Assembly: GCA_013399695.1 (NCBI GenBank)
Contig: VXAU01004724.1
Coordinates: forward strand, 488,810 to 552,809
DNA from: Formicarius rufipectus
Taxonomy: Eukaryota; Chordata; Aves; Passeriformes; Formicariidae
DNA: 64,000 nucleotides
Direction: 5' to 3'
Shown here: piece after piece, positions 48,983-63,442 of the stretch
How positions within the stretch are numbered: the stretch's first letter is position 1
How the letters are laid out: every line of letters starts with the position of its first letter
Position numbers and translations under genes: made by a program
The notes under the pieces: generated by a model
Databases searched by the model: none
Seen by the model: the letters and a program-made list of their open reading frames with translations, nothing else
What the model was told of the DNA's origin: nothing

Positions 48983-51900
48983 AAAAAATGCATGTTTGCT
49001 TGGGTCAAAAACAAATAGTGCAGGTTTTGGACTCTCTAGATATGAAAGTTCACTGCATGGGACTGCTTCTCATTGTGACAGGAGACACAACCACAGCCTT
49101 GCATCTCTCCAGCACTGGGACTTCTAAAACATTGTGTCTGATTTAGGCAATTACACATAATAAGAGACCCAGATGAAGGTGTCATTGACCATTTCCATTC
49201 CTTTCATCTAACTCAGGGGAACATTTTCATAACTTTCACTCATCCTATCTTTTTTTCTTCTTTCTTACCTTCATTTTTGTTTTCTACCTCTCTGGTTTGT
49301 TTCCACGATAATTTTTTCTCCATTTTCAGCTTTTTACTACCCTTCATATCCCCTTTCAAATTATTTCCCACCATTCTTTAGATTCGCTCTTGTGAAGTTT
49401 CATCTGGCAAATCCCACCCTCCATTTTGTTTCTCCAGAGGCACATTTACATGCTAAATGGGTTCAGTTCTTCTACAGAAAACAGGAGCTCAGGCACAGAG
49501 GGATGTGAAAGGCTTCTAGCACATGGCTCAGCTCCACAGTCTCTCCCACAGTGCAGAAGCAGAGGGTGTGAAGTTGTCATCCCATAGTGTGCCACAGTGA
49601 GGGAGAGATCGTGCTGTGTGGCATGTCCTCACCTTCCTTGGGTCCAAACAGCATCTGGGGGAAGGCAGCCCACAGAGCTGATGTACGTGAGCTTCCTGCT
49701 GGCAGCCCATCCAAGGAATGACTCTGAGAGAACCAGGATTTTCCTCTACGTGGCCCAGTTAGGTGCCACCTAGATACTGTAGCATGGCAACAGACTGCTT
49801 GGTAGCTGTGCTAGAGATGAAGCACTAACCATTTCTCCATGTTGCTGTCTCCAAGGAGAAGTTCAATATAAGTCAGTCCCGTAACATCAGTTTGACATCA
49901 GCCTATGTCTTTGCCACATTAATTCAATTTATTACCCGGGTTGATCCACACTTCGCATTCTATTTAAGATGCCAGGGGACTTGTTCATCCCTAATGACTG
50001 AAGAAGCATTTGTGTTTTATAAGCTATTTGGGACACACTATAAGGAACTAAAAGTGTCTGGTTTATTTTCATTGTTAAATTTACCATGTACCCAATTCAG
50101 ATACTGTTGAAATTGATAGCAAACTTGCCAGGGACCACTGCAACTGAACTGCTTTCTGAGATTTAAGGAGCCCCATCAAAGATGTCTCCCCCCAAAAAGT
50201 CATATTGGTCTCTTCCTAAATAATTCAGGAAAAATGTTGTCGGGGGTGGGATGGAAATTACAAAATGGTAGTTTGTTGTTCTGTCTTTTATCTCTAGCTA
50301 AACTTTGATCTCTATAAAGTGTTTTTACTGTCATTTATAAGGTTTTCCTTAGTCTTTACTTGGTAGCATATTAAAATTCAGCTGACTAATTTCACTGAAT
50401 TTCTTTGATCTTTCTCCTTCAATGTGAACTACTCTAGCTGAAGAGTTTGTATTCACCTGAACAGGATTCATCTTCCTTTTTCTGCACAGTCACACATTTG
50501 GGAGTTTCCCTGTGCTGTGTTTTTGCCTACCTGCCCTTGCTTATTCCAGTGTATTGCTCCTTTTCTTTGCCTATGCTCTTCTTTTCAAGTGGTCTTTTTC
50601 TGTCTCAAGTACTCAGATTTGTGCAAGTGATGAGTCTCTGGAGCACTTCCCAGTCCCTCAGCCCAGCTGCCCCTATGGATTACAAAGTGGTGTAGGTAGC
50701 TATCACTATACTGCCCATCAGTGCTGCTGAAGTCTGTACTCCTTTTTAAAACAATGCATTTGTTCAGGAACTAGTGGATTTTATAGTGTCGGGTAGAGGA
50801 TCAGCAGTGTCTGTTAGGGTGCAATGGTAAGGTAAGTTTAGTAACAAAGAAAAATTATATCAGGTTGTTGGCTTCTTGCATTCTTCTACATTTGAGTGTG
50901 TATTGTTGCAGTGCCTGGACTATATGTTTTGCCCAGATCCATCCTGCATGAAAATGGACAAGACTTGCATGGACATGTACCAGGGGCTCTTTGTCTCAGA
51001 AGGACAACATGACACACACATGCTTGGCCAGGGAAGCAGCAGCATCCCTTTCAGCACACTCCCTCAGCCACCCAGCACACAGATGATTAGAGACAGACGC
51101 ACTCCCCACGTCTCCCACCCACTCACTGCTCATTTGCTCCTGAAGGGAGCAAAGAAAACATATTTTCCTTGTCCCCATATAAACAGACCCCACTGCTGTC
51201 AAACCCCCAACCCATGAGCACCATGCACATATGCTTGTGTACACACACTCATACTCCACCTGCTTCTTTCTACACGAGATCCATGTTAACTCTCTGCAGA
51301 ACAAAAAGGCATTTTAAGAAATTCTTGGAGATGAAAAAAGGATTGTTTACTATGCTGGTTACTTGTTTCAGTTGTGAAATCAAGCTACATATTATGGTCA
51401 ATGCTTCTTTTCATAAAGGGGTGTGATGCCTGTGCTCAGGATGGGAAGAGTTTTTAAAAGGGCAGTGCGGAACTTGGAGCATAGTGTTTTATCTAGGTGG
51501 GTCCTCACCTTATGGTAGTTCTGCCTGTCATGAATGCCAGTTGATACTCAGCTAAAATTATCTTTAAGAGTTGGTGATCATACATTTTCAGACAAAGAGT
51601 TGTTTGCGTTATATTCTAGTAATGTGGTGATTTGACATAAATCAGTGCAATTTAAAAGAGGGCTCTGTGCTGGTAAGGTGATGAGCTGGAGAAGAAGGCA
51701 CTGCAGATTTTCCTTTCTGAACAAACTTTGATGTCTTGGGGCAAACCCACTAAGTGGTATTCTGCTACCTAAATTATTTTCATTCAGGTCCAATTTTTGT
51801 GCTTTGTCATCAAACCGTGGATAACACAAGGAGCTCAAAATGTAAAAGAGTTACATGGTTAACCCAGGTGATTTTTTGTGACATGCATATCCAAGTTGCC

Positions 51901-53987
51901 TAGGCAGGTGAGAAGTGGGTCTCTCCTCTGATTATGCCCCACCTAGCCTTCTGCAATAGAAGATCCATTTGGTGTGCAAATGGAATTGTGAATTACTGAT
52001 TTTATGTGCCAGTTCACCACCTCCAGCTAGCTATGAGCCAGGCAGCTGCCCACAATACCAGTCAGGGCTACCTGATGCTGATTCTGAAAGGTGTGATGCT
52101 CTGCCCTGCTAAACTGTGGATTGGCTTCACATATTGTGTGCTGACAGTTTATCTCTACAGATCTTCATGTTATGACCCACTTTGTTCCTATTCCTCTCCT
52201 TTTCTAGCCCAGGGCATCTCTGACCATACTGAATCCCAGCCTGAGTGAGAAAGGTTTTCTCTTTCAAAATTTTGTCTGGGGAAGACAGATTTCAGACAAG
52301 TGCTGTGTATGAGACCACAACAGCTCTCACCCACAGGGTTATTCTGAGCTCAGCAAATCAATACTGTCTCTGCTGAGAAGCAGGAAGAAAGTCTCCCCCC
52401 GATAGAGGAGGGGTGAAAAACTCACTAACTTGTCAGATCACATCATCTCATGATAATGCATCATGCAAGGCAGTGCCTCTGTAAAAGCAGTTTGAGTCTC
52501 TGCTTCACCATCATTATGATGAGTTAGTAATTTAGCATATCAGTATCTGCATTCTTTCCCTATCCAAGCTATTGGTCCTTTAGGCCAAATGTAGCTGACT
52601 CTTGGCTGGTGTCATTTCATGATATACCATGTACGTGACAGCCATTCAACTTTGCTAATTTGTGCTGTACCTTTTGTCTCTATACACTTTACAATGAAAC
52701 TGCAGCTCTATTGTTTTTTCCACTAGCAGGCAGACACCACAATCCAGGTCACAGACTGCTCTAGGACAAATGTGGGGAGAAATGATAATTATCTTTGCCT
52801 TAACACCCTGCATGCATGGTGGGAACCAGAAGCAGAAAATATCAGCCCTCTCTGCATCAAATTTACCTTCTCGTTTCCATGCATCTCCTCTTGGGTCTGA
52901 CAAACACCTCCCTTTCAGCTTTGCTTCTGGACATTAAGAGAGCTCTGAAGATCAGTACTTTTTTATCAGCTCTAAAAGTATTAACAGATGTTTTTTTCCT
53001 ATTGATTGCAAAGGATGTGTGCACCCAGAATCTTATATTTACACTGAGGCTTCTTATTCACTTTCATAACACTGTCCACTGAGGACAACTAGAAAAGCAG
53101 AAACTTGCTGGCCTCAAATTTTCTGAGTTGCTCCCAGGGCATGGAAAGCATGCTTTTTGATAGTTATAGGATGTCAATAATACACAGGAGTGAAATACAA
53201 GACTAACCCAAAAATAAACCCAAGGGTTTGCAGCCATTTTGGGGTGAATCCACCTGCTGGTATGGGGTCTTCCACAGGCTTCAGGTGGATCTCTGCTCCA
53301 CTATGAATTTCTATGGACTGCAGGGAACTCTCAGATCCAACACTTGGCACACCTCCTCCTGCTCTTTCTTCACTTTTGTGTCTGCAGGGCTGGTGCTCTC
53401 ACACGTTTTCACTCCTCTCTCTGGCTGCCTTTGCACAACAGTTTTTTGCTCTTCTTAAATCCATTCTCCCAGAGGCACCACCATCGTTGCTGATGGGCTC
53501 AGCCTTGACCAGCACTGGCTGGCACTGGCTCTGCTGGACATGGGGAACCTTCCAGCAGCTTCTCATAGAAGACAGATCTCTAGCCCCTCCTGCTACCAAA
53601 ACCTTGCCATGCAAACCCCATACAATTAGCTACTTCCATAAATGTTGTCATAATTTGTGGAGGAATATGGAGCCCTGAGCACGGGGATCTCACCAGTATA
53701 AATGACAGAAAGAAAGAGTTTCTGTTGTAGACTCTTGGAGGTGAATTTCTTCCCAGCAAAAACAAAGGGTAGGACAGTGTTTGGGCTGCAGCCGTGTAAA
53801 ATCACTCAAAACTAGGGAGACAATGGCATTTCCACTGAGTAATTCGCTTTATCTATAACCTGAATAACCTTTTTGGTGTGCTTGTTCTTTCCATTGTTTT
53901 CAAAGTAGTTGTAAGTCTTACATACATGCCTAAAGTTAGGTGGGGTAAATCCAGATTCTGGATTCTGATCCATAAGGAGCTCCATGT
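48983..53987. other. Noncoding spacer, no gene recognised
   Basis: Contains a pyrimidine-rich patch at 49245-49300 and a GGGGTGGG string near 50243. Open frames reach 113 codons (50876-51217). None of the translations is recognisable, and several overlap in antisense. No element ends or RNA genes were found. Confidence 0.55.
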
Positions 53988-54015
53988 GATCAGATCTTTT
54001 GTCAGATCAGATCTT
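53988..54015. repeat. Direct repeat of GATCAGATCTT, 17-bp spacing
   Basis: GATCAGATCTT occurs at 53988-53998 and again at 54005-54015. Each copy contains the palindrome AGATCT. It is a local duplication with no evident function. Confidence 0.85.
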
Positions 54016-57000
54016 CACCACAGTTCTTCACATTAGAGTAGGTTGATACGAATTTCCAATTTTGGTGTTTTAGAGCCTCACTGGAGCAACCTTCTCCTCA
54101 AAACTCTTGAAATAAGCTTCCCTGCCTCTTAAAAGATGTAGTGCCAGTTTTTGTCAGTTCTTCCCCTGATTTAGTAGAAGCCAGCAGCTGTGGCAAATGA
54201 TGTGTTGTAAAGGGTAGGATGGGACTGATCAGGTAGCTGCATTCAATGAGCTTTGAAACAACTCTGCTGGGACTTCTGCCATCTTCTCCAACACCAGCCA
54301 AGTCTTATTTGACTTATAGTACTGAAAGTGGCATAAGTCTTGTAAGAAATCATTTGGAGTATAAAGTCTTCTGATGGGACAGAAGAGTCGTCTTTGCTGC
54401 TGTGCACTCACACAACAGTTCCTGTGAAGCAGCATTGACTGTTTGTAGGTTTGAAAGGAAGGAAGGAACCAAACTCAGGGGAAAATTCTGCCTCTTTCAC
54501 TGTTTGCTAGCTCATTCCATATGCTGTGCAGATCTAGAAAAGGTTCCACCAAATCACTTGCATCCTTTTGGAGGAAAACCACTAAGACATGAGTGAATTT
54601 TAGGCATCTTAAACTCTGTCATGTCAAGCTAATAAGGCATAAGGAAGAGAAGAAGGCAACAAAGGTATCTTTGAAAGTTCATTGAAGCACAAATGCAGAG
54701 CTACCCTCTGTGACTCGGTTTTGTTCCTTGCTGACAGATACAGAGGCTAAATGTGGAAGGTCCAGTGTTTTAAAACTATCCCAAGCTTACAGATAAACAA
54801 CCAATTGGTAAGAAGGTTAAAATAAGTTTAATATATGAGACATGAACAAGGACATTCACATATAAGACAAAGAACTTCCTCAGCAATTCCTCTTTGTAAA
54901 AAGTCATTCCATAAGCAGCAAATAGAATGGAACTTGATTTCAGGGACATCATCCTGTTACATTGGTATCAGTTCCACTTGTAATTTTTATATTATTTCTT
55001 ATTATAGTACTTTCACAGCAGACTATGTCACATTTTTCACCAAACTTTACCAGGGGCCAGAGGGCCTTGGTGCTAACAGCCACAGCGCTGGATGGACCCA
55101 TCAGAAAATACTGCCTGGCTGAGGGGCTGCCACTCTCACTGCTGGGCAGATCTCACTGCCAGATAATCACAGAAATCTCTTTACTGGTCAGTATTTCTGC
55201 AGGAAATCAGACCTGGATCCAAAGAAAGTATCACAAAGCTGAGGATGATGGGTGGATGACAGTAAAGATTGTACATTTTGCTCAGTGTTTGTCAATTTTG
55301 ATTTTGTACAAATGAAGGAATCCACTTTTCATGATCTGTTTTTCCTTTTTCCTTCTTTTCTGAGAAGACTGCTTTGTGCAAGGTAGTATCATATTCAACT
55401 CCCTTTGAAGGGCATTTGCACTTTTTCTCTACTAGAGAAGTACTTAGAAAACTCTTCCTCCACATACTTCATGAAGTGTTATGAATTTTAACAGGACAGA
55501 AAAACAACCTGCTTTATAAAAGCTCTAACCTCCAAATAAAGTGACTCCATGTGCCCCATTGACTTCAAGACGCAACACAAATCAGGTCTGTGGAGAATCT
55601 GACTCAAAAATTTCAGTGTAAATCACAACAACCACAAGTTAATTCCTGTCTTAGCATGCCTCTTGGGCACTAATCCCATGTCAGAGAGGCATACAGGTAC
55701 TATCCTGATAACACTGTGTAGGCAGTCCAGAGTGTAAGTTTATGGCTTCACACAATAAACGAGAATTTAAACATCTTAATTCTTCACCAATCTGTTTGAA
55801 TCCATTGCAAAAGATGGCTTGTAGCCAGACCAGCTTGACTGTGACTCCACTAGCTCTTAAAGGTCAGGCAGGTAAGGTGCAGAGCAGAGCAGAGGGATGC
55901 AGGAGCAAAAGAAGAGACTTAGACACAATAAAAAGGGTGTTATCAGTTTACTGTGTGGTCTGACTGCTTTGGACTCTACAGTTCAGGAAAGGTTATTTTC
56001 ATGAAAACACAAAACCTCTTTAAGCACAGTCTCCAGTCCCTGAAGATATCCAGACTCAATTTTAAAAAACACACTTCCTGGAGCTGACTTACCATGAAAG
56101 TGTTAATGTTGGTGGCAGTTTTGAACTGTGCAGAAAGCAAGAGTTTCCTTCTCTGCTGTGCCATGAATCATGCTTTTCTAGAGAATGTGTGTCATCTTTT
56201 CCCACAAAGGCACCTGCAATTGATTTGCAAGTGATCACTTAGCAGAATGCAGGCCTGGTCCACAACACTAATAAAGGATGATAAATGGCAGGCTTCCAAA
56301 CTCTTCCTAAAGCATGCAGATATAATCCAGTCTTCTAAAAATTTGGACCAGATTGTCAACTGGAACACTCCATGCTCCATACTGTCCATGCTGTCTCTAT
56401 CAAGTCCCTTAAGTGCACATTTAAGAAGGAAAGAAAGATAATCCTGTGATTGATCCCAAGAAATGGGTTCAAGGGGGATCCCAGGCCAGTGGCAGAGTTG
56501 GGGATTGGCTTACTGAGTCAGTTAATATGGCTTAGCTTGTCAGTGTCTCCATTTTCCAAAAGGGCAAACAAGAATTCACATTGTTGGTACTGTCTTTAAG
56601 CTTTCATGTTTTTGAAGGCTTTAGGACAGCCAGATAGAGATTGTGTATTGCACAGTCTGTACAGTCCTTACATGACTTGCTTAAAGTTTAAATAGTCCCT
56701 CTGGAGAACACAGAAGTGCCACCTGTCAAAGGCGTAGAAAACTGTGGTTATTCCAGGGAACATATTGCCAGTGCTCCTCGAGGTAAAATATTAGAGCTGT
56801 GGAGAATCAAAATAATTACATTCTGTGGATTAATCCTCACTAGTTCTATGCTCATTTGAAAATAGCAAACTTTTATTTTTCCACTGATTTAGCTTACAGG
56901 TTTTTAAAGCTGTTACTAGACAAAGGCAGCGAAACTTAAATTTTCAAAAGTCTTCAAGGAAAATTGCTTTGGGCAACTCCCAGTAACATCAAGGAGAATT

Positions 57001-58807
57001 ACAAAGCTAAAACCTGAGCACTGGAAGGTCCTGAAAATCTAGCTTAGTTATATGCCATAAAAATAAGGGCTTTAATGAAAATCTTGTTAAATGCAGTAGC
57101 ATGAATGTAGAACTAAAAATAGGAGCTATAGAGAAACTAAAATGAGACAGTGTCTATCATTTTGTAGGCAAACTGTTTTCATAGCTAAAGCTGTTTGTGC
57201 ATGCTGGATGATAAATGCATAGTGCTTTCAAGGAGTCCTTAAAAGAAAGAAAAAAAAAACAACTTTTTAAAAGATGCCTACCAACTCTGTTGCCATGGCA
57301 GCTGCAAGCACCAGTGATAACCCAGAATTTCTAGGTTATAATGTGCATGCACCCCTATTAACATGTTCCACAAAGTAGTCCACATTATTGATAGATGAGG
57401 TTGTCTGGTGGCCCAGTGTCAAAACTTGGAACTCAATCAGAGAAGATCTAGATCCAAGCAAGGTGTGTTTCTGAAACACTCTATTCCCACATGTTGATGA
57501 TACAGAATGTGGAAGATGCATAATACCTTTCAGACAAGAATTTCACCCAGAGTTTGCAGGCTGCCTGTGCTACTGCAGTCTGCACTTGGATGGCAGGAAG
57601 GGAAGCACAGAGAACTCAAGATCACATGCTAGGAATAAAGAATAAATGCTGTTCTTTTGCTGTCTCTCAGCTGGGTGAATGTTGTTTTCATTACTTGAGC
57701 ATCAGCTTTTCTATAAAAAGTCACTGACAGATTCTTGTTTCCTTTCGCTTCAAATCTGGGACATGCCCATCCCTTTTAAGGCCTCCCTGGAACCAGAGGA
57801 GACAAGGACAAAGCACAGAAGGGCAAAAGTTAGGATTTTTCCTACTGCTCAGCCTCAGATTCACTGCTGTGAGGGAATTTCCTACCGGTCATTGATGTCT
57901 ATTGCTGTCTTCCACTATGTCATTGAAGTAAAAGGTCCATGTGGCCATTGGCTTGTTAATGCTTATGTCCCACCAAAACCCTGCAGAGCACCTGTGGCAT
58001 CCCTGAGGGCAACTGTGGTTCTGGAGAAGAGCTGCCATCCCCCCTCAGAACACAGAAAGCACTCCACTTCCCTGTTACCTTCTCTCTGTATCACCCTTGC
58101 CTGTCCAGAAAATGGAGATGATACTTCCTTTTCCCCCCCCTTGCTGTGTGTTCCCTGCCTCTGTCCTGTCAGCTCCCTCAAGCAGGAGCTGTCTGGGATG
58201 GGCAGGTGCTCCTGGACCTCAGCTGAGGCATCTCCCAGCTATGATAGTGGGGTAATACTGGCAAATAAGTAATTGCATGAAACTAATACCTCCCAGTTTC
58301 ATGACATTTGGCCTTCTTTTCCTTTCCACACCCAAATAAAAGAGAGAGTTTCTACCAGAGGTGAATGAGTTCTGGTTCTGGGGCCATTAGTACACTGCAT
58401 GTGCAACTTAACATTCTATTTGAGTGGCTTTGCTTTTCTCTTGTTTCCCAGGTCCATTATTTTCACGACTCTTCTCAGACTCAAGAAAGTAATTTATTGT
58501 TATGTCAGATAATGTTTAAAGACAATGACAGGATTAATATGCCTCCTTTTGTCTAAGACATCTGGAAATAAATGCTCAGTTTGTTTGAGTGAGGGAGAAG
58601 AATTTCTACTTTACCAGTAACATTCCATAAATTTCAAATGTCTTGAAAAACACACTACTGAAGTATATTGAAACACTCAGTGTACCTAAATACAACTTTT
58701 CTCCTCTTAAAACGGGGATTTTCATGAATGGACTGATCACCTTGACCAGTAGACTAAAGAAATATGTTGATTTCATGTGTTTTATTTTATGTTACTTTTA
58801 TTTCACA
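54016..58807. other. Noncoding spacer with the longest ORF of the window
   Basis: The longest frame (57679-58272, plus strand, 197 codons) lies here in a locally C-rich stretch that includes a C8 run (58133-58140). Its translation is rich in S, P, L and C, with no domain, signal peptide or repeat that I recognise. A 10-base A run lies near 57250. No transposon or RNA gene was recognised. Confidence 0.5.
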
Positions 58808-58888
58808 GGGTTTGTTTGCTTGGGTTTTGTTTTTTTGTTAGGGGTTTTTTGGTTTGTTTTTTCCCCTTTTTATTTTTTTTCTTTTTGT
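58808..58888. repeat. T/G-rich low-complexity stretch
   Basis: About 80 bases of T with G interruptions (GGGTTTTG, GGGGTTTTTTGG) ending in a T/C run. It has the same composition as 9881-9932 and is complementary to 38018-38117. The ORF across it encodes an F/G/V-rich low-complexity peptide. Confidence 0.85.
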
Positions 58889-61800
58889 GGCAAAATATGA
58901 TGGGAAAATCTGTTTCTATTGAAAATAATGGGTTCTAATTCATATTTTATCTGACCTAAACCAGTCAGTTTTGGTTTTCCTCAGTCTGTCTTTAAGGGAC
59001 ACTAAATGATTGCTGCTAATCTTTACTGCCGAATTCTCTAATTGATGTTGAGGTCTGTCACTGAAATATTGCACTAATGATGAAGCAACACTCATGGATT
59101 TTATGAAGCCACAGCTGGATGGTCCTACTATCATAAACACTGGATCTCTGCAGTTCTGGATTTTAAAAATTGGCCCCAGATCAGACTTGAGTATAAAGTT
59201 AAATCTTTGGCACCTTAACTATAGTGCAATGGGCTGATGCATATGTGATCATTTTATGCTGGCTGTGAGAATACAGATGATATCTAGCTTATTATAAAGA
59301 CTGCCACTGCAATATTAACCCATAAACTCAAAAAATCTGAACCAGGTGAGACAGTATTATCAGGACAAGAGCTTTGTACCATATATCTGCATCAATTGTT
59401 CAACCTCAGTCCAAATAACTTTCTTAAATTCCCTCACAGCTTGGACAGTAAATATCTTTCCTTCGATGATCCTACTTAGGATAGCAAGCAAACCTATAAT
59501 AAAAAAGCATAATAGATACAGAAATGTGAAGGCATGCCAACACTTCTTGAGAATGGAGCCAAGATTCCATTTTGGTTAAGGTGAGAGGAAGAAACGTCAG
59601 TCATTTGATAATGCCTTAAGGCAGAGTTTAAGAATAAAAATAAAAACAAATGTTGTGTGATTGCTGAAATGCATGGGCGGGCAATGATGATTTCAGTTCT
59701 TCAAATAGCTGCACTGTAGAATAGGGCAGGATAAAGATAGAGTGCTCTGAGATCCCCTGGTAAAAGCTCCTATCAGTGAGATGACTATTTTAACTGCTTT
59801 TATACTGTTGGTTTCAAACCTGGAACCACTGAAGTTGCATCACTCTTGATACGGCAAAAAGTTTCTGTAAAGAAAAGGAAAATAGAAAAAACACTCTTCA
59901 TAATTCCTGTTGGTGTCAATCCCCTTTCTTTTGCACCCTTCCTTCCTGCTGTCATTGTCTTCCTTGCCCTTATTTCCATCAAGTAAACTGAAAAAACCCT
60001 AATTTAAAACTTTGCAGAGAATGAGTGGAACAGGTTCAAGGCAAAATAAATACCTAGTTGGGCCTGTTTTATTCCTACCTCTAAATAATACAGCACATAA
60101 ACCATTCAAATAGTTCAAAAAAACTTCTTTTCCTAATTATTTTTTTTTCATGTTAAATTCAGTGAAGTGAAGAGCATAAAGTTTCAACAGGCTGCAGTGC
60201 TTCTCTGGAGAGCAACAACTGCTAAATTTTATGCAGGTGACAGATTTAAAGTGCCCTTTTCAAGGAAGAAGGATATTTCTGGGAAAAGTTTTTGAATATT
60301 TTCATCGGATAGTTTTTCTGTTTTGCTGGTGAAACCTGGGAAGACCTGGACCTGCAGAATCCAGGGCTGATTTTGCAAATTGGACACCTTCTCTTTCCTC
60401 ATCCCTCACCCAGATTAGTTAAATCAGGTAAATTTTATGCCAGACAATGGATTAAACACAAACATACATACACACACCCCCTTGATGCTGCCTGCTAAAA
60501 ATTACTTATACTAGTAGGATTAAACCTTAAATGCCTCCCATGAAGACCCTGCTTAATCACCCAGCTGTACTGCATTGAGCTGCCTGGATTTCCTTCCCTC
60601 AGAGCACTCTTTTTGTTACTCAACCTGCATTTTCCAGCAGCAGGTTAAACTTATTGTGTCACACTTTGACATCTAATGAGAATAATAGGTTTCCAGCATG
60701 CAAGGAAGACAAACCTGGTGTTGAGCAAGGTCCGAGGGCTGCCCCTGAGAGCACAGACACAGCTATTATCTTTCCTTGAAGACATCACTGTTCCACAGCT
60801 CCAGGAAACATGCAGTAAAATGTTCAATTAAAGTGGATTATGTGTTCTTAGCTGGTCAGCTGTAATACCTAGGCTTGAAAATGTATTAGGGAATCCAAGA
60901 AAGAACACTGCTGTTTTGCTAACCTCAGAGTGCTGCCCTTTATGCCTGTGGATGCATTTTTCTTTCATATTCCTTTGCAAATTTTCCTGGAAGCAATCCA
61001 ATTTTATAGAATGGCTGCTTTTGTTATGAACATTATATCCTGCCCAAAAACTGGTCCGAATACCTTGGCATTGCAACAGCATAAGATGAAAAGTGGGGTT
61101 ATTTACTTCTGTAGTCTTTTACATTACTTCACTGCAATTCATTTTTTTATTATGTACATCCAGTTCTTTCATTGCTGCAATACTGCCCCTGCAAATATTT
61201 AGGCCTCAAAACCTTCCAAGAGTGAATTATCCAGGTAGTTCGGTTTCCTGTGTTCTTATCCAACATTGATTCAGTTCTGACATGACATATGTAAGATAAC
61301 TAAATACCACTGTAGCCCCTGCCTTTATTTCCTGCTGCAGCAACATGACAATTGGCTTGGGTTGCAAATGGTGTGCCTTGTTATGAGGTAGGGATTGCTT
61401 TGCATTGGCTCCTGTAGCAACCATTACTGGTGGGAAAGAACATGGAGAATGTTAGAGTAGAAGAAATAAAGCTCTGTTGGAGCAAGTCCCTGAGAGCCTT
61501 TCTATTTATTCAAGTTCAGTGTTTTAGGAAGTCATTACAATGAGCCATTCCAAAAACCAGCTCAGCAGAAAAATGTATTTAACTGAAAGCCATTGTATTC
61601 AGCTCTCAGGGCAGACACAGCACACTGAGTTAATTCCAGAATTAGAGCTCTTTGTTTAATCCCCTTATTTCCTCCTTTCAGCCTGGCATTGTTCCTTCTC
61701 TCACTCCCTGACACAGAGGGAGAAGCAGGTCCATTACATTCACCCCAAGCCCCAGCAGAAACCTGCCAGCACATCCCAGACTTATCCTTTCCCTGCTTCA

Positions 61801-62851
61801 AGCTTTCTAAATGCAACAAGTGACTGCAGCTTTTTTTCTCTAGAGAAACTGCTTAGAAAAACATCTCCTTGCTTTACTTTATCACCATCTGGAAAACCCT
61901 CCCTGATTCACAAGCTGACATGGACATTCAATTGAATTTTTAACCACTCTCTCTCTTAATCATTTTTAGCTCAAACCCCCTGAGGAGTAAGTATCCCCAC
62001 ACTCCAGTAAATCTATCAGCCAGTGTTGCTGTGTCTTGCTGTGGAGTGATATACAGGGCTATCTCCACATCCTCCTCCTGACTGGAATCTCAGCTGGATG
62101 CAGGAAGACATGAGATTTTTTGAAATTCCCTCAGCATCAGTGGTGCACCCTTTATAAGGAATTGGCAGCTGATCCTTTATGAAAACCTAAGTATTTTAAG
62201 GTACCTTTAGAGTGGTACAACACATGAAAAAAAGCCCACGGGTGAGAAATAATCCAAGGGCTCTCAACACACCCATTGAAACATCCATCTTTTCAAATGT
62301 ACGCGCCACCTTCCATTATAAACCCACAGCTTAAGGCAGGAGGATGCAACTTAAAAGACCAGCAAACAATATATAATTGATTATGGCTTCACTTAATGCA
62401 ATGATGGTTACACAAAGCTCTTTGTTTTATGAGTCACTTGGTAACTAAATAAAATTGGATGTGTCTGTGTTTGTATGTATAGGAAGGCAAAGGATTCATC
62501 TCATGGGAGGAAAATGGCGGGTGTCATGCTTGTTTTTAAGTATTGTTTCTATGTGTAACAGTTCTTAAGCTGCTTAGAATTATTTTACTAGAACTTAATG
62601 AAGCGTAATTAAAGAAAATACTTCCCATTTACAATATTCCTTATACTCCATTACATCTCACTCTTCCAGACTGATCTTTCTGCATATGCAAAAGTAGGAA
62701 CTAACTGAATTATGCAGCAGTCAATAGTTGACACAGCTGTTTTCTGTTCCAAATAGGAGAATATATGTTGACTCCCAGCTTCTTGAAAGAGTGCGAATTT
62801 TAAAGATGAGTAGCATGATCCTTAAAATCAGAAAATATTATTGCACTTAGG

Positions 62852-62865
62852 AAAAAAAAAAAAAA
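62852..62865. repeat. A14 homopolymer
   Basis: Fourteen consecutive A residues flanked by TTAGG and CAGG. No AATAAA signal or recognisable retroposed sequence lies just upstream, so a retroposed tail is not supported. Confidence 0.9.
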
Positions 62866-63419
62866 CAGGAACTGCTGCAAAGGATTTTTTGCTTGCTTTC
62901 TTAAGTGAAAGTGAGCTTGTCACAGGTATAAGTGTTTGCACTGATGTAACTGCACTGATGGTGTGGCACAGTCAGGAAACCTCGCTGGTAAAGATATGGC
63001 TGAGCATGGTTTTCAATGCTGTGATTTATACTGAGTTCATGGAAGCCATGTATCCCCCTCTGGATTTGTGGAAGTGGGAGGGAGTTATGCTACCTTCATG
63101 TGATGGTTCAAGTTAATAAAATGTCTCTGGGATATCCTGCAGAGGCCCAGAAAGATATATCAGTTCATGATTTCCAAAGTCACTATTTTGCTAGAGAATG
63201 ATGTGATGTTATCATTACTGGCCTTAGTACAACTGGAGAATTACACACCCACAAGTCACAGTGTCAGGGTCAGTTCCCAAGGGAGATGAACCAGACTTGC
63301 TGAGGGAAGAGGTAGCTGAGACATGGGGTGCACATATCCAGAACAGACTGCATTTGCATGAAGTGTGCTGGCATTTAGTTCAGTAAGGAGTTCTTTATAA
63401 CACTACAGTGAGATGTTAT

Positions 63420-63442
63420 TGTAGCTTTAGTTAAAAGCTACA
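63420..63442. other. Perfect 9-bp hairpin
   Basis: TGTAGCTTT and AAAGCTACA are exact reverse complements separated by the 5-base loop AGTTA. The stem is too short for a microRNA precursor. It is probably a chance structure. Confidence 0.8.
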
